A stretch of 32,341 nt of DNA from Penaeus vannamei (GCF_042767895.1 NC_091557.1:42842664-42875004), one strand, 5' to 3'; shown: positions 1 to 12,070, numbered from the stretch's first letter. Translations and numbers: made by a program. Notes: a model not told the origin generated them from the letters alone.

Positions 1-170
1 TGCGGCTCCTCAGATACAAGTAACTACAGGTTTTAAATTACAGGTAAGGATAGGTAGCTACAGGTCCTCAAATACAGACATCTGCGGCTCCTCAGATATA
101 GGTAACTTCAGGTCTTAAAATACAGGTAAGGGCAGGTAGCTTACAGGTCTTCACGATCAGGTAGTTACAA
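1..170. repeat. 82-bp tandem duplication with internal ACAGGTA motifs
   Basis: The sequence TGCGGCTCCTCAGATA occurs at 1 and again at 83, and the text after each copy aligns closely (GTAACT, CAGGT, TTAAA, TACAGGTAAGG, AGGTAGCT). The period is therefore 82 bp, with about two copies. Within each unit, ACAGGTA or TACAGGT recurs every 15-25 bp, so the unit itself grew from a smaller motif. The array probably continues left of the window. No coding sense is seen. Confidence 0.8.
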
Positions 171-428
171 GTACTCAATTACAGGTATCTACAGGTACAG
201 TTACTTGTTTATCCTTAATAGAACTTGATGTAAAACGAAGAGAAAAGCAAACAGAAGATAATCATAAACAATAAAAACAAGAAATTATTAAGATTGTCAT
301 ACAGATGCCATAAAAAATCTACAAAAATATAAAAGCTGATTAATTCCTTATTACCTTTTCGGCGAATAGAATAAGGACAAAAGAAATATTGAAATGTTTT
401 GATTGGAAACCGAAGAGTATAACACGCG

Positions 429-522
429 CCACACACACACACACACGCTCACGCACATGCATACACACACACAGACACACACACACACTCACTCACGCAC
501 GCACACAGACACACACACGCAT
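429..522. repeat. Imperfect (CA)n microsatellite
   Basis: CACACA runs are interrupted by GCTCACGCACATGCATA and similar short breaks. The open frames across it are His/Thr-rich artefacts of the repeat. The sequence from 220 to 428 is AT-rich and featureless. Confidence 0.95.
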
Positions 523-734
523 GCGTATTTTCGACAGAAGGACGAGAGACAAGGCATATCGACGAGCCAATATTTACCGCCGTTAAACTGTTTGTCTCTA
601 GAAAAGCCGGTGGAGACACGCGGCAGTGGATTCAAAAAAGACGCGGGAAAAAAAAGACACAAAGGGAGAAAATGGCGGTTTTTGGGGTGTTCGGTTTTGC
701 ATCCAGCGACTTCGGTTGTGGTTATTTTTGGTTA

Positions 735-975
735 ATGGAGATGCAGAGAAGGGGAAAGGGAGAAGGAGAAAGAGACGGGAGAGAGGGTGGGGGAAAAGAG
801 GAAAGGAGAGAGAGGGAGAGGATAGAGGCAGAGAAGGGAGAGACATAAGGGGGGGAGAAGAGAGGGAAGGAAGGAGAGGGAAGGGAAAGAGAGGCGAAGG
901 AAGAAGAGAATAGGAGAGGGAGTAAAGGCGAGAGGGAAAGAGGAGAAGGGAGAAAGAGAACGGGAAAGGAAGGGG
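735..975. repeat. Purine-rich GGGA/GAGA tract
   Basis: About 240 bp of almost pure purine on the plus strand, built from GAGAGGGA, GGAAAGGG and GAAGAGA without a fixed period. It has mirror-repeat character and could form triplex DNA. The stretch before it (523-734) is unique, non-coding sequence. The tract lies just upstream of the pyrimidine-rich satellite, so the purine strand switches near 1000-1160. Confidence 0.85.
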
Positions 976-1164
976 TTGAAGGGGGTGTGGAATGGGGGAA
1001 GGGGGAGCGATTTTCGACAGAAGGGAGAGACGGGAGGAGTAAATAGTGCGATGTGCAGTTACACAGACTATTCCCAATGCAGGCGAGAGGTAATCAATCG
1101 GGTTTTGTCGGCGCGATGGCGAGGACGAGACATAGCGACGCCGGCCGTGTCTGCCCGCTTGCGC

Positions 1165-2410
1165 CAGCCCACTCGCCCACTCTCTCCCACTCGCTCACTC
1201 GCTTCCATTCGCCCACTCTCTCCCTCTCGCCCACTCGCTCACTCTCTCCCACTCGCTCACTCGCTTCCATTCGCCCACTCGCTTCCATTCGCCCACTTTC
1301 TCCCTCTCGCCCACTCGCTCCCTCTCGCCCACTCGCTCCCTCTCGCCCACTCGCTCCCTCTCGCCCACTCGCTCACTAGCTCCCTCTCGCCCACTCGCTT
1401 CCATTCGCCCACTCGCTCCCTCTCGCCCACTCGCTTCCATTCGCCCACTTTCTCTCTCTCGCCCACTTTCTCTCTCTCGCCCACTTTCTCCTTCTCGCCC
1501 ACTCGCTCACTCGCTCCCATTCGCCCACTCGCTTCCATTCGCCCACTCGCTCCCTCTCGCCCACTCGCTTCCATTCGCCCACTTTCTCCCTCTCGCCCAC
1601 TCGCTCCCTCTTGCCCACTTTCTCCCTCTCGCCCACTCGCTCACTCGCTCCCATTCGCCCACTTTCTCCCTCTCGCCCACTCGTTCCCTCTCGCCCACTC
1701 GCTCACTAGCTCCCTCTCGCCCACTCGCTTCCATTCGCCCACTTTCTCCCTCTCGCCCACTCGCTCCCTCTCGCTCACTCGATCCCTCTCGCCCACTTTC
1801 TCCCTCTCGCCCTCTCGCTCACTCGCTCCTATTCGCCCGCTCGATCCCTCTCGCCCACTTTCTCCCTCTCGCCCACTCGCTTCCTCTCGCTCACTCGCTC
1901 CCTCTCGCCCACTCGCTCACTTTCTCCCTCTCGCCCACTCGCTCCCTCTCGCTCACTCGCTCCCTCTCGCCCACTCGCTCACTTTCTCCCATTCGCCCAC
2001 TCGCTCCCTCTCGCCCACTCGCTCCCTCTCGCCCACTCGCTCCCTCTCGCCCACTCGCTCCCTCTCGCCCACTCGCTCCCTCTCGCCCACTCGCTCCCTC
2101 TCGCCCACTCGCTCCCTCTCGCCCACTCGCTCCCTCTCGCCCACTCGCTCACTAGCTCCCACTCGCCCACTCGATCCCTCTCGCCCACTTTCTCCCTCTC
2201 GTCCATTCGCCCACTCGATCCGTCTCGCCCACTTTCTCCCTCTCGCCCTCTCGCTCACTCTCTCCCATTCGCCCACTCGATCCCTCTCGCCCACTTTCTC
2301 CCTCTCGCCCACTCGCTCACTCGCTCCCATTCGCCCACTTTCTCCCTCTCGCCCACTCGCTCCCTCTCGCCCACTCGCTCCCTCTCGCCCACTCGCTCTC
2401 ACTCGCTTGC
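1165..2410. repeat. 18-bp pyrimidine minisatellite (about 1.25 kb)
   Basis: The unit is ACTCGCTCCCTCTCGCCC, 18 bp. Common variants are ACTCGCTTCCATTCGCCC and ACTTTCTCCCTCTCGCCC. The region 2000-2150 is the most homogeneous, with about eight identical units in a row. Because 18 is six codons, several frames stay open through the array on both strands (Ser-Leu-Ser-Pro-Thr-Arg on plus; Gly-Glu-Arg-Glu-Arg-Val on minus). These frames are not evidence for protein. Confidence 0.95.
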
Positions 2411-3100
2411 TCGTCTTCTTGTCCTCACTTCTGCTCGTCTACTCGTTCTCACTCGCGCTCATTTGCTCGTCCATTCACTCCCTCTCGCTTGCTCGGTCGT
2501 CTTCACTTCCCGTCCACTCGCTCACGTTCACTCGTTCTCACTCAACTCACTCCCACTCACGCTCGTCCAGTCGACCTCACTTCTACTCGTCCACTCGCTC
2601 TCACTCGCTCGCTCGTCCTCACATCTCGTTCACTCGAGACACTCGCTCTCTCACTCATCTACTCGCCCTCTCTTCTGCTCGTCCACTCGCTCTCCTCAGT
2701 TGTTCTCTCTCTCATTCGCTGGGCCTCAGATACTTTCCTCAGTGTCACTTACTCGCAACACTCACTCACAACCCTTACTCGCACTCACTCACTTGCACTC
2801 GCACTCACGCACTTGCACTCATTTACTCGCACTCACACTCACTTTAACACACTTACTCGTACTCACTCACACTCACTTACTCGCACTTACACTCACTCAC
2901 ACACTCCCACACACCCACTCACAACCCTTGCTCGCACTCACTCACTCACGCTCACTTAGTTGCACACACTTACTCGAACTCACTCACTCGCACTCGCTTA
3001 CTCGCCCACACTCACTCGCACTCCCTCGCACTCCCTCCCTCACACACTCGCACTCACTCACTCACACACACTCATCCCAAATGACCGAACACTCTTAACC
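2411..3100. repeat. Degenerate CACTC/CGCACTCACTC repeat zone
   Basis: The 18-bp order breaks down into scattered ACTCGCTC, GCTCGTC and ACTCACTCGC words. Past about 2750 it becomes ACTCACTCGCACTCAC and then ACACTC-rich sequence. It bridges the 18-bp array and the 60-bp array and shares the CACTC core with both. A run of C sits at about 3149-3161, just before the next array. Confidence 0.8.
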
Positions 3101-3189
3101 TTCGTTTATAATTTTTAAGATTTCACTCCGTCTCTACTTCTACTTCAGCCCCCCCCCCCCCAAGCCCCACCCCGTTGCCTCGCCTTTCT

Positions 3190-6100
3190 ACTCTTCCTCA
3201 TCTCACACGCTTAGCCCACTCACTCTCCCTCTCACTTAGCTCACTCACTCTCCTTCTCTTTCCCTCTCACTTAGCCCACTCACTCTCCCTCTCACTTAGC
3301 CCACTCACTCTCCTTCTCTTTCCCTCTCACTTAGCCCCCTCACTCTCCCTCTCACTTAGCTCACTCACTCTCCTTCTCTTTCCCTCTCACTTAGCCCCCT
3401 CACTCTCCCTCTCACTTAGCTCACTCACTCTCCTTCTCTTTCCCTCTCACTTAGCCCCCTCACTCTCCCTCTCACTTAGCTCACTCACTCTCCTTCTCTT
3501 TCCCTCTCACTTAGCCCACTCACTCTCCCTCTCACTTAGCCCACTCACTCTCCTTCTCTTTCCCTCTCACTTAGCCCACTCACTCTCCCTCTCACTTAGC
3601 TCACTCACTCTCCTTCTCTTTCCCTCTCACTTAGCCCACTCACTCTCCCTCTCACTTAGCTCACTCACTCTCCTTCTCTTTCCCTCTCACTTAGCCCACT
3701 CACTCTCCCTCTCACTTAGCTCACTCACTCTCCTTCTCTTTCCCTCTCACTTAGCCCACTCACTCTCCTTCTCTTTCCCTCTCACTTAGCCCCCTCACTC
3801 TCCCTCTCACTTAGCTCACTCACTCTCCTTCTCTTTCCCTCTCACTTAGCCCACTCACTCTCCTTCTCTTTCCCTCTCACTTAGCCCACTCACTCTCCTT
3901 CTCTTTCCCTCTCACTTAGCCCACTCACTCTCCTTCTCTTTCCCTCTCACTTAGCCCACTCACTCTCCTTCTCTTTCCCTCTCACTTAGCCCACTCACTC
4001 TTCCTCTCACTCACTCTCCTTCTCTTTCCCTCTCACTTAGCTCACTCACTCTCCTTCTCTTTCCCTCTCACTTAGCCCACTCACTCTCCCTCTCACTTAT
4101 CTCACTCACTCTCCTTCTCTTTCCCTCTCACTTAGCCCACTCACTCTCCCTCTCACTTAGCTCACTCACTCTCCTTCTCTTTCCCTCTCACTTCGCCCAC
4201 TCATTCTCCCTCTCACTTAGCTCACTCACTCTCCTTCTCTTTCCCTCTCACTTAGCCCCCTCACTCTCCCTCTCACTTAGCTCACTCACTCTCCTTCTCT
4301 TTCCCTCTCACTTACCCCACTCACTCTCCCTCTCACTTAGCTCACTCACTCTCCTTCTCTTTCCCTCTCACTTACCCCACTCACTCTCCCTCTCACTTAG
4401 CTCACTCACTCTCCTTCTCTTTCCCTCTCACTTAGCCCACTCACTCTCCCTCTCACTTAGCTCACTCACTCTCCTTCTCTTTCCCTCTCACTTACCCCAC
4501 TCACTCTCCCTCTCACTTAGCTCACTCACTCTCCTTCTCTTTCCCTCTCACTTAGCCCACTCACTCTCCCTCTCACTTAGCTCACTCACTCTCCTTCTCT
4601 TTCCCTCTCACTTAGCCCACTCACTCTCCCTCTCACTTAGCTCACTCACTCTCCTTCTCTTTCCCTCTCACTTAGCCCACTCACTCTCCTTCTCTTTCCC
4701 TCTCACTTAGCCCACTCACTCTCCCTCTCACTTAGCTCACTCACTCTCCTTCTCTTTCCCTCTCACTTAGCCCACTCACTCTCCCTCTCACTTAGCTCAC
4801 TCACTCTCCTTCTCTTTCCCTCTCACTTAGCCCCCTCACTCTCCCTCTCACTTAGCACACTCACTCTCCTTCTCTTTCCCTCTCACTTAGCCCACTCACT
4901 CTCCTTCTCTTTCCCTCTCACTTAGCCCACTCACTCTCCCTCTCACTTAGCACACTCACTCTCCTTCTCTTTCCCTCTCACTTAGCCCACTCACTCTCCC
5001 TCTCACTTCGCCCACTCACTCTCCTTCTCTTTCCCTCTCACCTACCCCACTCTCTCTCCTTCTCTCTCCCCCTCACTTAGCCCCCTCACTCTGGCTCTCA
5101 CTTATCTCACTCACTCTCCTTCTGTTTCCCTCTCACTTAGCCCACTCACTCTCCCTCTCACTTAGCTCACTCACTCTCCTTCTCTTTCCCTCTCACTTAG
5201 CCCACTCACTCTCCCTCTCACTTAGCTCACTCACTCTCCTTCTCTTTCCCTCTCACTTAGCCCACTCACTCTCCCTCTCACTTAGCTCACTCACTCTCCT
5301 TCTCTTTCCCTCTCACTTAGCCCACTCACTCTCCTTCTCTTTCCCTCTCACTTAGCCCACTCACTCTCCCTCTCACTTAGCTCACTCACTCTCCTTCTCT
5401 TTCCCTCTCACTTAGCCCACTCACTCTCCCTCTCACTTAGCTCACTCACTCTCCTTCTCTTTCCCTCTCACTTAGCCCCCTCACTCTTCCTCTCACTTAG
5501 CTCACTCACTGTCCTTCTCTTTCCCTCTCACTTAGCCCACTCACTCTCCCTCTCACTTAGCTCACTCACTCTCCTTCTCTTTCCCTCTCACTTAGCCCAC
5601 TCACTCTCCCTCTCACTTAGCTCACTCACTCTCCTTCTCTTTCCCTCTCACTTAGCCCACTCACTCTCCCTCTCACTTAGCTCACTCACTCTCCTTCTCT
5701 TTCCCTCTCACTTAGCCCACTCACTCTCCCTCTCACTTAGCTCACTCACTCTCCTTCTCTTTCCCTCTCACTTAGCCCACTCACTCTCCCTCTCACTTAG
5801 CTCACTCACTCTCCTTCTCTTTCCCTCTCACTTAGCCCACTCACTCTCCCTCTCACTTAGCCCACTCACTCTCCTTCTCTTTCCCTCTCACTTAGCCCAC
5901 TCACTCTCCTTCTCTTTCCCTCTCACTTAGCCCACTCACTCTCCCTCTCACTTAGCTCACTCACTCTCCTTCTCTTTCCCTCTCACTTAGCCCCCTCACT
6001 CTCCCTCTCACTTAGCTCACTCACTCTCCTTCTCTTTCCCTCTCACTTAGCCCACTCACTCTCCCTCTCCCTTACCTCACTCCCTCTCCTTCTCTTTCCC

Positions 6101-7440
6101 TCTCACTTACCCCCCTCACTCTCCCTCTCACTTAGCCCACTCACTCTCCTTCTCTTTCCCTCTCACTTAGCCCCCTCACTCTCCCTCTCACTTAGCTCAC
6201 TCACTCTCCTTCTCTTTCCCTCTCACTTAGCCCACTCACTCTCCCTCTCACTTAGCCCACTCACTCTCCCTCTCACTTAGCCCACTCACTCTCCTTCTCT
6301 TTCCCTCTCCCTTTGCCCACTCACTCTCCCTCTCACTTAGCTCACTCACTCTCCTTCTCTTTCCCTCTCACTTAGCCCACTCACTCTCCCTCTCACTTAG
6401 CTCACTCACTCTCCTTCTCTTTCCCTCTCACTTAGCCCCCTCACTCTCCCTCTCACTTAGCTCACTCACTCTCCTTCTCTTTCCCTCTCACTTAGCCCAC
6501 TCACTCTCCTTCTCTTTCCCTCTCACTTAGCCCACGCACTCTCCCTCTCACTTAGCTCACTCACTCTCCTTCTCTTTCCCTCTCACTTAGCCCACTCACT
6601 CTCCCTCTCACTTAGCCCACTCACTCTCCTTCTCTTTCCCTCTCACTTAGCCCCCTCACTCTCCCTCTCACTTAGCTCACTCACTCTCCTTCTCTTTCCC
6701 TCTCACTTAGCCCACTCACTCTCCCTCTCACTTAGCTCACTCACTCTCCTTCTCTTTCCCTCTCACTTAGCCCACTGCCTCTCCCTCTCCCTTAGCTCAC
6801 TCATTCTCCTTCTCTTTCCCTCTCACTTAGCCCCCTCACTCTCCCTCTCACTTAGCTCACTCACTCTCCTTCTCTTTCCCTCTCACTTAGCCCACTCACT
6901 CTCCTTCTCTTTCCCTCTCACTTAGCCCACTCACTCTCCCTCTCACTTAGCTCACTCACTCTCCTTCTCTTTCCCTCTCACTTAGCCCACTCACTCTCCC
7001 TCTCACTTAGCTCACTCACTCTCCTTCTCTTTCCCTCTCACTTAGCCCACTCACTCTCCCTCTCACTTACCTCACTCACTCTCCTTCTCTTTCCCTCTCA
7101 CTTAGCCCCCTCACTCTCCCTCTCACTTAGCTCACTCACTCTCCTTCTCTTTCCCTCTCACTTAGCCCACTCACTCTCCCTCTCACTTAGCTCACTCACT
7201 CTCCTTCTCTTTCCCTCTCACTTAGCCCACTCACTCTCCTTCTCTTTCCCTCTCACTTAGCCCACTCACTCTCCCTCTCACTTAGCTCACTCACTCTCCT
7301 TCTCTTTCCCTCTCACTTAGCCCACTCACTCTCCCTCTCACTTAGCTCACTCACTCTCCTTCTCTTTCCCTCTCACTTAGCCCCCTCACTCTCCCTCTCA
7401 CTTAGCTCACTCACTCTCCTTCTCTTTCCCTCTCACTTAG
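3190..7440. repeat. 60-bp higher-order satellite (25-mer plus 35-mer), about 4.2 kb
   Basis: The array alternates two related monomers. The 25-mer is CCCACTCACTCTC followed by CCTCTCACTTAG. The 35-mer is CTCACTCACTCTC, then CTTCTCTTTC, then CCTCTCACTTAG. The 35-mer is thus the 25-mer with 10 bp inserted at one point. Together they make a 60-bp unit that stays in register for long stretches (for example 3241-3720). Runs of 35-mers without the 25-mer occur at about 3740-3990. Variants include CCCCCTC for CCCACTC and TTACC for TTAGC. The plus strand is almost pure pyrimidine except for A and one G per monomer. Confidence 0.97.
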
Positions 7441-8035
7441 CTCACTCACTCTCCCTCTCACTTAGCCTACTCACTCTCCCTCTCACTTAGCCCACTCACT
7501 CTCCCTCTCACTTAGCCCACTCACTCTCCCTCTCACTTAGCCCACTCACTCTCCCTCTCACTTAGCCCACTCACTCTCCCTCTCACTTAGCCCACTCACT
7601 CTCCCTCTCACTTAGCCCACTCACTCTCCCTCTCACTTAGCCCACTCACTCTTCCTCTCACTTAGCTCACTCACTCTCCCTCTCTTTCCCTCTCACTTAG
7701 CCTACTCCCTCTCCCTTTCATTTAGCCCACTCACTCTTCCTCTCACTTAGCCCACTCACTCTTCCTCTCACTAAACCCACTCACTCTCCCTCTCACTTAG
7801 CCCACTCACTCTTCCTCTCACTTAGTCCACTCACTTAGCTCACTCACTCTCCCTCTCACTTAGCCCACTCACTCTTCCTCTCATTTAGTCCACTCACTCT
7901 CCCTCTCTTTACCTCTCACTCAGCCCACTCACTCTCCCTCTCATTTAGCCCACTCCCTCTCCCTCTCATTTAGCCCACTCACTCTTCCTCTCACTTAGCC
8001 CACTCACTCTTCCTCTCGCCTAGCCCGCACACTCC
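7441..8035. repeat. 25-mer-only end of the satellite, then divergent copies
   Basis: From about 7447 to 7655 the 35-mer disappears and the 25-mer (CCCACTCACTCTC plus CCTCTCACTTAG) repeats alone about eight times. Beyond 7655 the copies diverge (CTCTTCCTCTCATTTAG, TTAGTCCACTC). The zone shows what the array looks like without the 10-bp insertion. Confidence 0.9.
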
Positions 8036-8640
8036 CAGTCTCATTATTCCCTCTCATTTTCTCCCTCTCAACGTAAGGACCTCGGTCTCCCTCTCAACAT
8101 AACCCACTCGCTCTCCCACTCATCCTCCCCACGTAGTCCACTCTCTCGTTCTCTCAGTGTCACTCCCTCACACCCACTCATTCCCTCTCACTTGACCGTC
8201 TCTTCTCCCAAAACTTCCTCTTCTTCAATAGAGTATAAATCCATTAGCATTCCTTTTTCAAAAATGGATTCGGAACCTTTTGGAAATCGAATCCCGTATC
8301 GCTTAGCACAATCGGATTCTAATTCCCACTAAGATGTCTTGCGCGCGAGAACTTGCTATCAGTTTGGTTAGTGCTTTTCACAATCCATCACATTTTTTTT
8401 TTTTGTGTGTGTGTGTGTTTTTTTTATTCATATTTACCAGTCTTCGAAAAATAAAATCCATATTATTTTTATATCATTACGTGTTTTTTTTTTCACTTCC
8501 GTCCTAAACATCGTACTAATTTTCATCAAATTTGTTTTTCGCGCCATTTTTCTCCTTCGTGTTCGTTCGAAAATATAACTCTTCAACTCTTCCAATAGAT
8601 TATCAACTACTTTCACCATTATAAGAAAAAAAATCGCATG
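8036..8640. other. Satellite edge and AT-rich unique sequence
   Basis: Recognisable CACTC words fade by about 8210. From 8210 to 8640 the DNA is AT-rich and unique, with a T-run plus (GT)n plus T-run at about 8391-8427. A short minus-strand open frame (8434-8619) is rich in Lys and Arg and has no recognisable domain; I do not call it a gene. Confidence 0.6.
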
Positions 8641-9570
<930 letters not shown>

Positions 9571-9825
9571 AGATATGTAGATAGAAAGATGGGTAGATGG
9601 ATACAGATATAGATAAGCCAGTTAGGATATACATATAGAAACAGAGGTAGATAGATAGGTTGATAGATAGATGATTGGTAGATAGATAGATAAAGAGAGA
9701 GAGAGAGAGAGAAATACAGAAAGTTAAATAAAAATAGAAAAAAGGAGAAAGAAAAAGAAAAGACAAATAAGAAAAAGAAAAAAAAGAAAGAAAAGAAAAG
9801 AAAAATCTCAAACTGACCCGACGCT
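9571..9825. repeat. GATA-like and A/G-rich simple sequence
   Basis: ATAGATAGATGG-type words, a (GA)n block near 9692-9712, then an A-rich GAAAAAGAAAAG run to about 9807. Purine rich on the plus strand. Confidence 0.85.
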
Positions 9826-10075
9826 CAACCCCCCCCTCCAGCCCCCCTAGCCCCCTTCTTCCTTCTCCCCCCCACCCCCACCCCCGCAACCCCGTGCGAA
9901 GAGAGAACACCCCACCCCTGACGACAGACAACCCCAACCCCCCTCCCCGCCCCCGTCCCCCACCAAAACACACATCGACCAAGCAGACGAGGAAGCGAGA
10001 GGTCTAGACGTCGGAAAACCGGAAGAGGGGAGGGAAGGAGGGAGGGAGGGAGGGGAGGGGGCTACCTTGAATTTA
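9826..10075. repeat. C-rich tract followed by GGGA tract
   Basis: A C-rich block (about 9828-9962, CCCCCC runs with ACCCC words) is followed about 65 bp later by GGGAGGGAGG at about 10027-10062. The minus strand of the first block and the plus strand of the second both carry several G-runs and could form G-quadruplexes. Confidence 0.85.
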
Positions 10076-10109
10076 CCGACAGACGCGAGTGTGTCGGCGA
10101 GACCTGCTA

Positions 10110-10168
10110 ACCGTCGCCGCCGCCGCCGCCGCCGCCGCTGTCGCCTCCTCCGCCGCCGCCGCCGTCTG
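10110..10168. repeat. (CCG)n trinucleotide repeat
   Basis: GCCGCCGCC repeats interrupted by TGTCGCCTCCTCC. The minus-strand frame across it reads a poly-alanine run, but it ends quickly and has no partner exon that I can identify. Confidence 0.9.
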
Positions 10169-10286
10169 CCCGAGTGAGAGGCCCTTGCGCCCGTCGGGAG
10201 GAAACCAGGGGTTCAAAATTTGTTTATTTATTAATTTTAAAATTATGTAAAAGATAGACACTTTACATACACAGAGAGGTATCTAT

Positions 10287-10321
10287 GTTCGTGCGTGCGT
10301 GCGTGCGTGCGTGTGCGTGTG

Positions 10322-10361
<40 letters not shown>

Positions 10362-10372
10362 TTTGTTTGTGG
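10287..10372. repeat. (GTGC)n then (GT)n microsatellite
   Basis: GTGCGTGCGTGC passes into GTGTGTGT and ends in GTTTGTTTGT. Confidence 0.95.
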
Positions 10373-10632
10373 AACTGTGTTTACGAGTGGAAGTGTACAA
10401 TGATATGTGCGTGGATGTATATACCTACAAATATGTATAATACATTTCTTCCACTTGCATTCCGGCAGCGAAGCGTGTAAAAACTGTTATTTCAATGTTC
10501 TGCCAATTAGAATTTCGTCCTTACAGACACCATTCGGCTTATTTACCTCTTCACTGCGCATCTTTCGTAGTTTTCGTCTTTTGTTTCGTCACAGCAGACC
10601 CGTGGCACTCTCTCCACGCCACGTCATGCCAT

Positions 10633-10803
10633 GAATTTTCATAAAAGACGCAGAAATAAAGGCATATCTATCTATACATCTGATATACATTTAACTATCT
10701 ATTTGCCAGCTTGATATGCATGACTAGACTGATAGATATGCCTTTATTTCTTTATTCGCGCATGTCAAGTATACGAATATTCTTTGGGTCGGGCCTCGAA
10801 CAA
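10633..10803. mobile_element. MITE, family A copy 1, one terminus missing
   Basis: This is the reverse-orientation copy of the element at 20961-21153. Its right end TTTGGGTCGGGCCTCG matches the reverse complement of the left end of copy 2. It also has AAATAAAGGCATATC on the left and GATATGCCTTTATTTC on the right as subterminal inverted repeats. The left end starts at GAATTTTCAT, so about the last 20 bp (the GGCCCGACCC part) is missing on that side. The middle also aligns with copy 2 (CATGCATATCAA, GGCAAATAGATA in reverse complement). It encodes no protein. The superfamily is not determined. Confidence 0.85.
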
Positions 10804-11550
10804 TAACAAACCGGCAGGTAAGCTCTCTTCTGGAACGAAATTCTAAAAATGGCGGCTGATGCTTCGAGGATGTATGTGTTCATGTAGTTGTGCTTATTTT
10901 GTTTAGACCTCCGTCACCCTCGTGCAAGAGGCGAAGATGCACTGGGCTGTAAAGGCGAAATTCGTGTAAGATTGTGGTTGGTGAGAGTTTGAGGGAAAAA
11001 GGATACCATACTTTGACTGTGAGTTTAGGCTGCCATCACTGAAAAAAAGGAAAATACCTTAATAGCCAGTAAACCTTATAATACATTGGAACAATACAAT
11101 CATATTACGAGCGGGTATATACTCTATCAGCAAGTATGAGTATATCGCACAGAGTATATTTAATGGATACAGAGTATGGTCAATGGTTCCTAAGCAAATT
11201 AAATGTGCTAGCCTGCAAAGGTCATATAGCACTAACATAGAATTTGCTATACCTGTGATATACTGTATACCCTGGCTGTGAGGCTATACTTTATAGTGAT
11301 GGTCTCTGGATCATCGAGTATTCTTTAAAATGAAATACTTAAAATTAACCCAAAAAGGAATAGGAAATACATCAGTAATCCATGAAAATAACATTATATA
11401 CTAATGAATAAAGCAGGTAAAAGAGTTTAAATACAACTGCTTGTGTACCGTAGAAGTTCAGGGATCGTGAAGGTAATAAAATTATTGGGGCACAATAGAA
11501 AAAAAAAGATTGATTAGTATGAACAGTTAAAAATAAATTTCCTTCATGTC
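10804..11550. other. AT-rich non-coding stretch with GAGTATA words
   Basis: No gene is supported. Words such as GAGTATA and TATACT recur at 11115-11300. CCATCACT at about 11032 and AGTGATGG at about 11297 are inverted and could be the ends of a 270-bp element, but only eight bases match cleanly. Confidence 0.5.
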
Positions 11551-11965
11551 TCTTAAGCAGAACAAAGTGCTTATTTTGTGTGTATGATTTCGAACATTTT
11601 TTAGTACTAGACAAAAATTGTTTATAGTTTGTTTTTTTCACCCAGTTACAGATACTACACACAGAACAAGTTTATTTTGTGCTTTTTCAATTTAAACGAG
11701 ATATGCAACTTTTGTTCTTATTGTATAGTGTTTATATACACTGCCAAACAGAGAGTAAATTTGTTGTATTCTTTTCACTCGGTTATAGACACTAAACACA
11801 AACCGTTTATTTAGTATAGTTAATTTTATAAATCAGTTTAGGCAATAAACACAAAGCGTTTATTTTGCGAACAAGGTTTTCATTTAGCATCTCTTAGACA
11901 TCTAACAAAGAGTAAATATTCTTTTCTTTTTTTTGTCAACTTTAGACGTTATTCACAAACTCATT
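11550..11965. repeat. Degenerate tandem repeat, units of roughly 50-70 bp
   Basis: A recurring pattern reads CAGTTAcAGAcACTAnACACA, then AAnCnGTTTATTTTGTG. Copies can be seen near 11560, 11640, 11735, 11780, 11830 and 11895. Recurring words are ACACAAA, GTTTATTTTG and AGTAAAT. Divergence between copies is high, so the array is old. Confidence 0.6.
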
Positions 11966-11967
11966 TT

Positions 11968-12070
11968 GATATGTTTCCTGTTTCCAAGCCGATGTTAGAC
12001 TCAAAAAAAAAAGTCCCTAGCCTTGATATGTTTCCTGTTTCCAAGCCGATCTTAGACAAAAAAAAAGGAA
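11968..12070. repeat. 57-bp tandem duplication
   Basis: GATATGTTTCCTGTTTCC followed by AAGCCGAT occurs at 11968 and again at 12025. Both copies continue with TTAGAC and an A-run. The two copies are almost identical, so the duplication is recent. The frame that spans it (11971-12315) is not recognisable as a protein. Confidence 0.9.

Noticed and set aside
976..2847. 623-residue plus-strand open frame (Ser-Leu-Ser-Pro-Thr-Arg repeats)
   Set aside because: It is the translation of an 18-bp minisatellite; the period is a multiple of three, and frames on both strands are open for the same reason.
3175..3789. 204-residue Leu/Ser-rich plus frame
   Set aside because: It translates the 60-bp satellite (20 codons per unit) and ends when a 35-mer run shifts the frame.
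9571..9720. Possible CRISPR-like or regularly spaced array in GATAGATAG sequence
   Set aside because: The spacing is irregular and the words are four-base microsatellite units; there are no unique spacers of constant length, and the DNA is eukaryotic.
11030..11305. Possible 270-bp element bounded by CCATCACT and AGTGATGG
   Set aside because: Only eight terminal bases match, no target-site duplication is seen and there is no second copy in the window.
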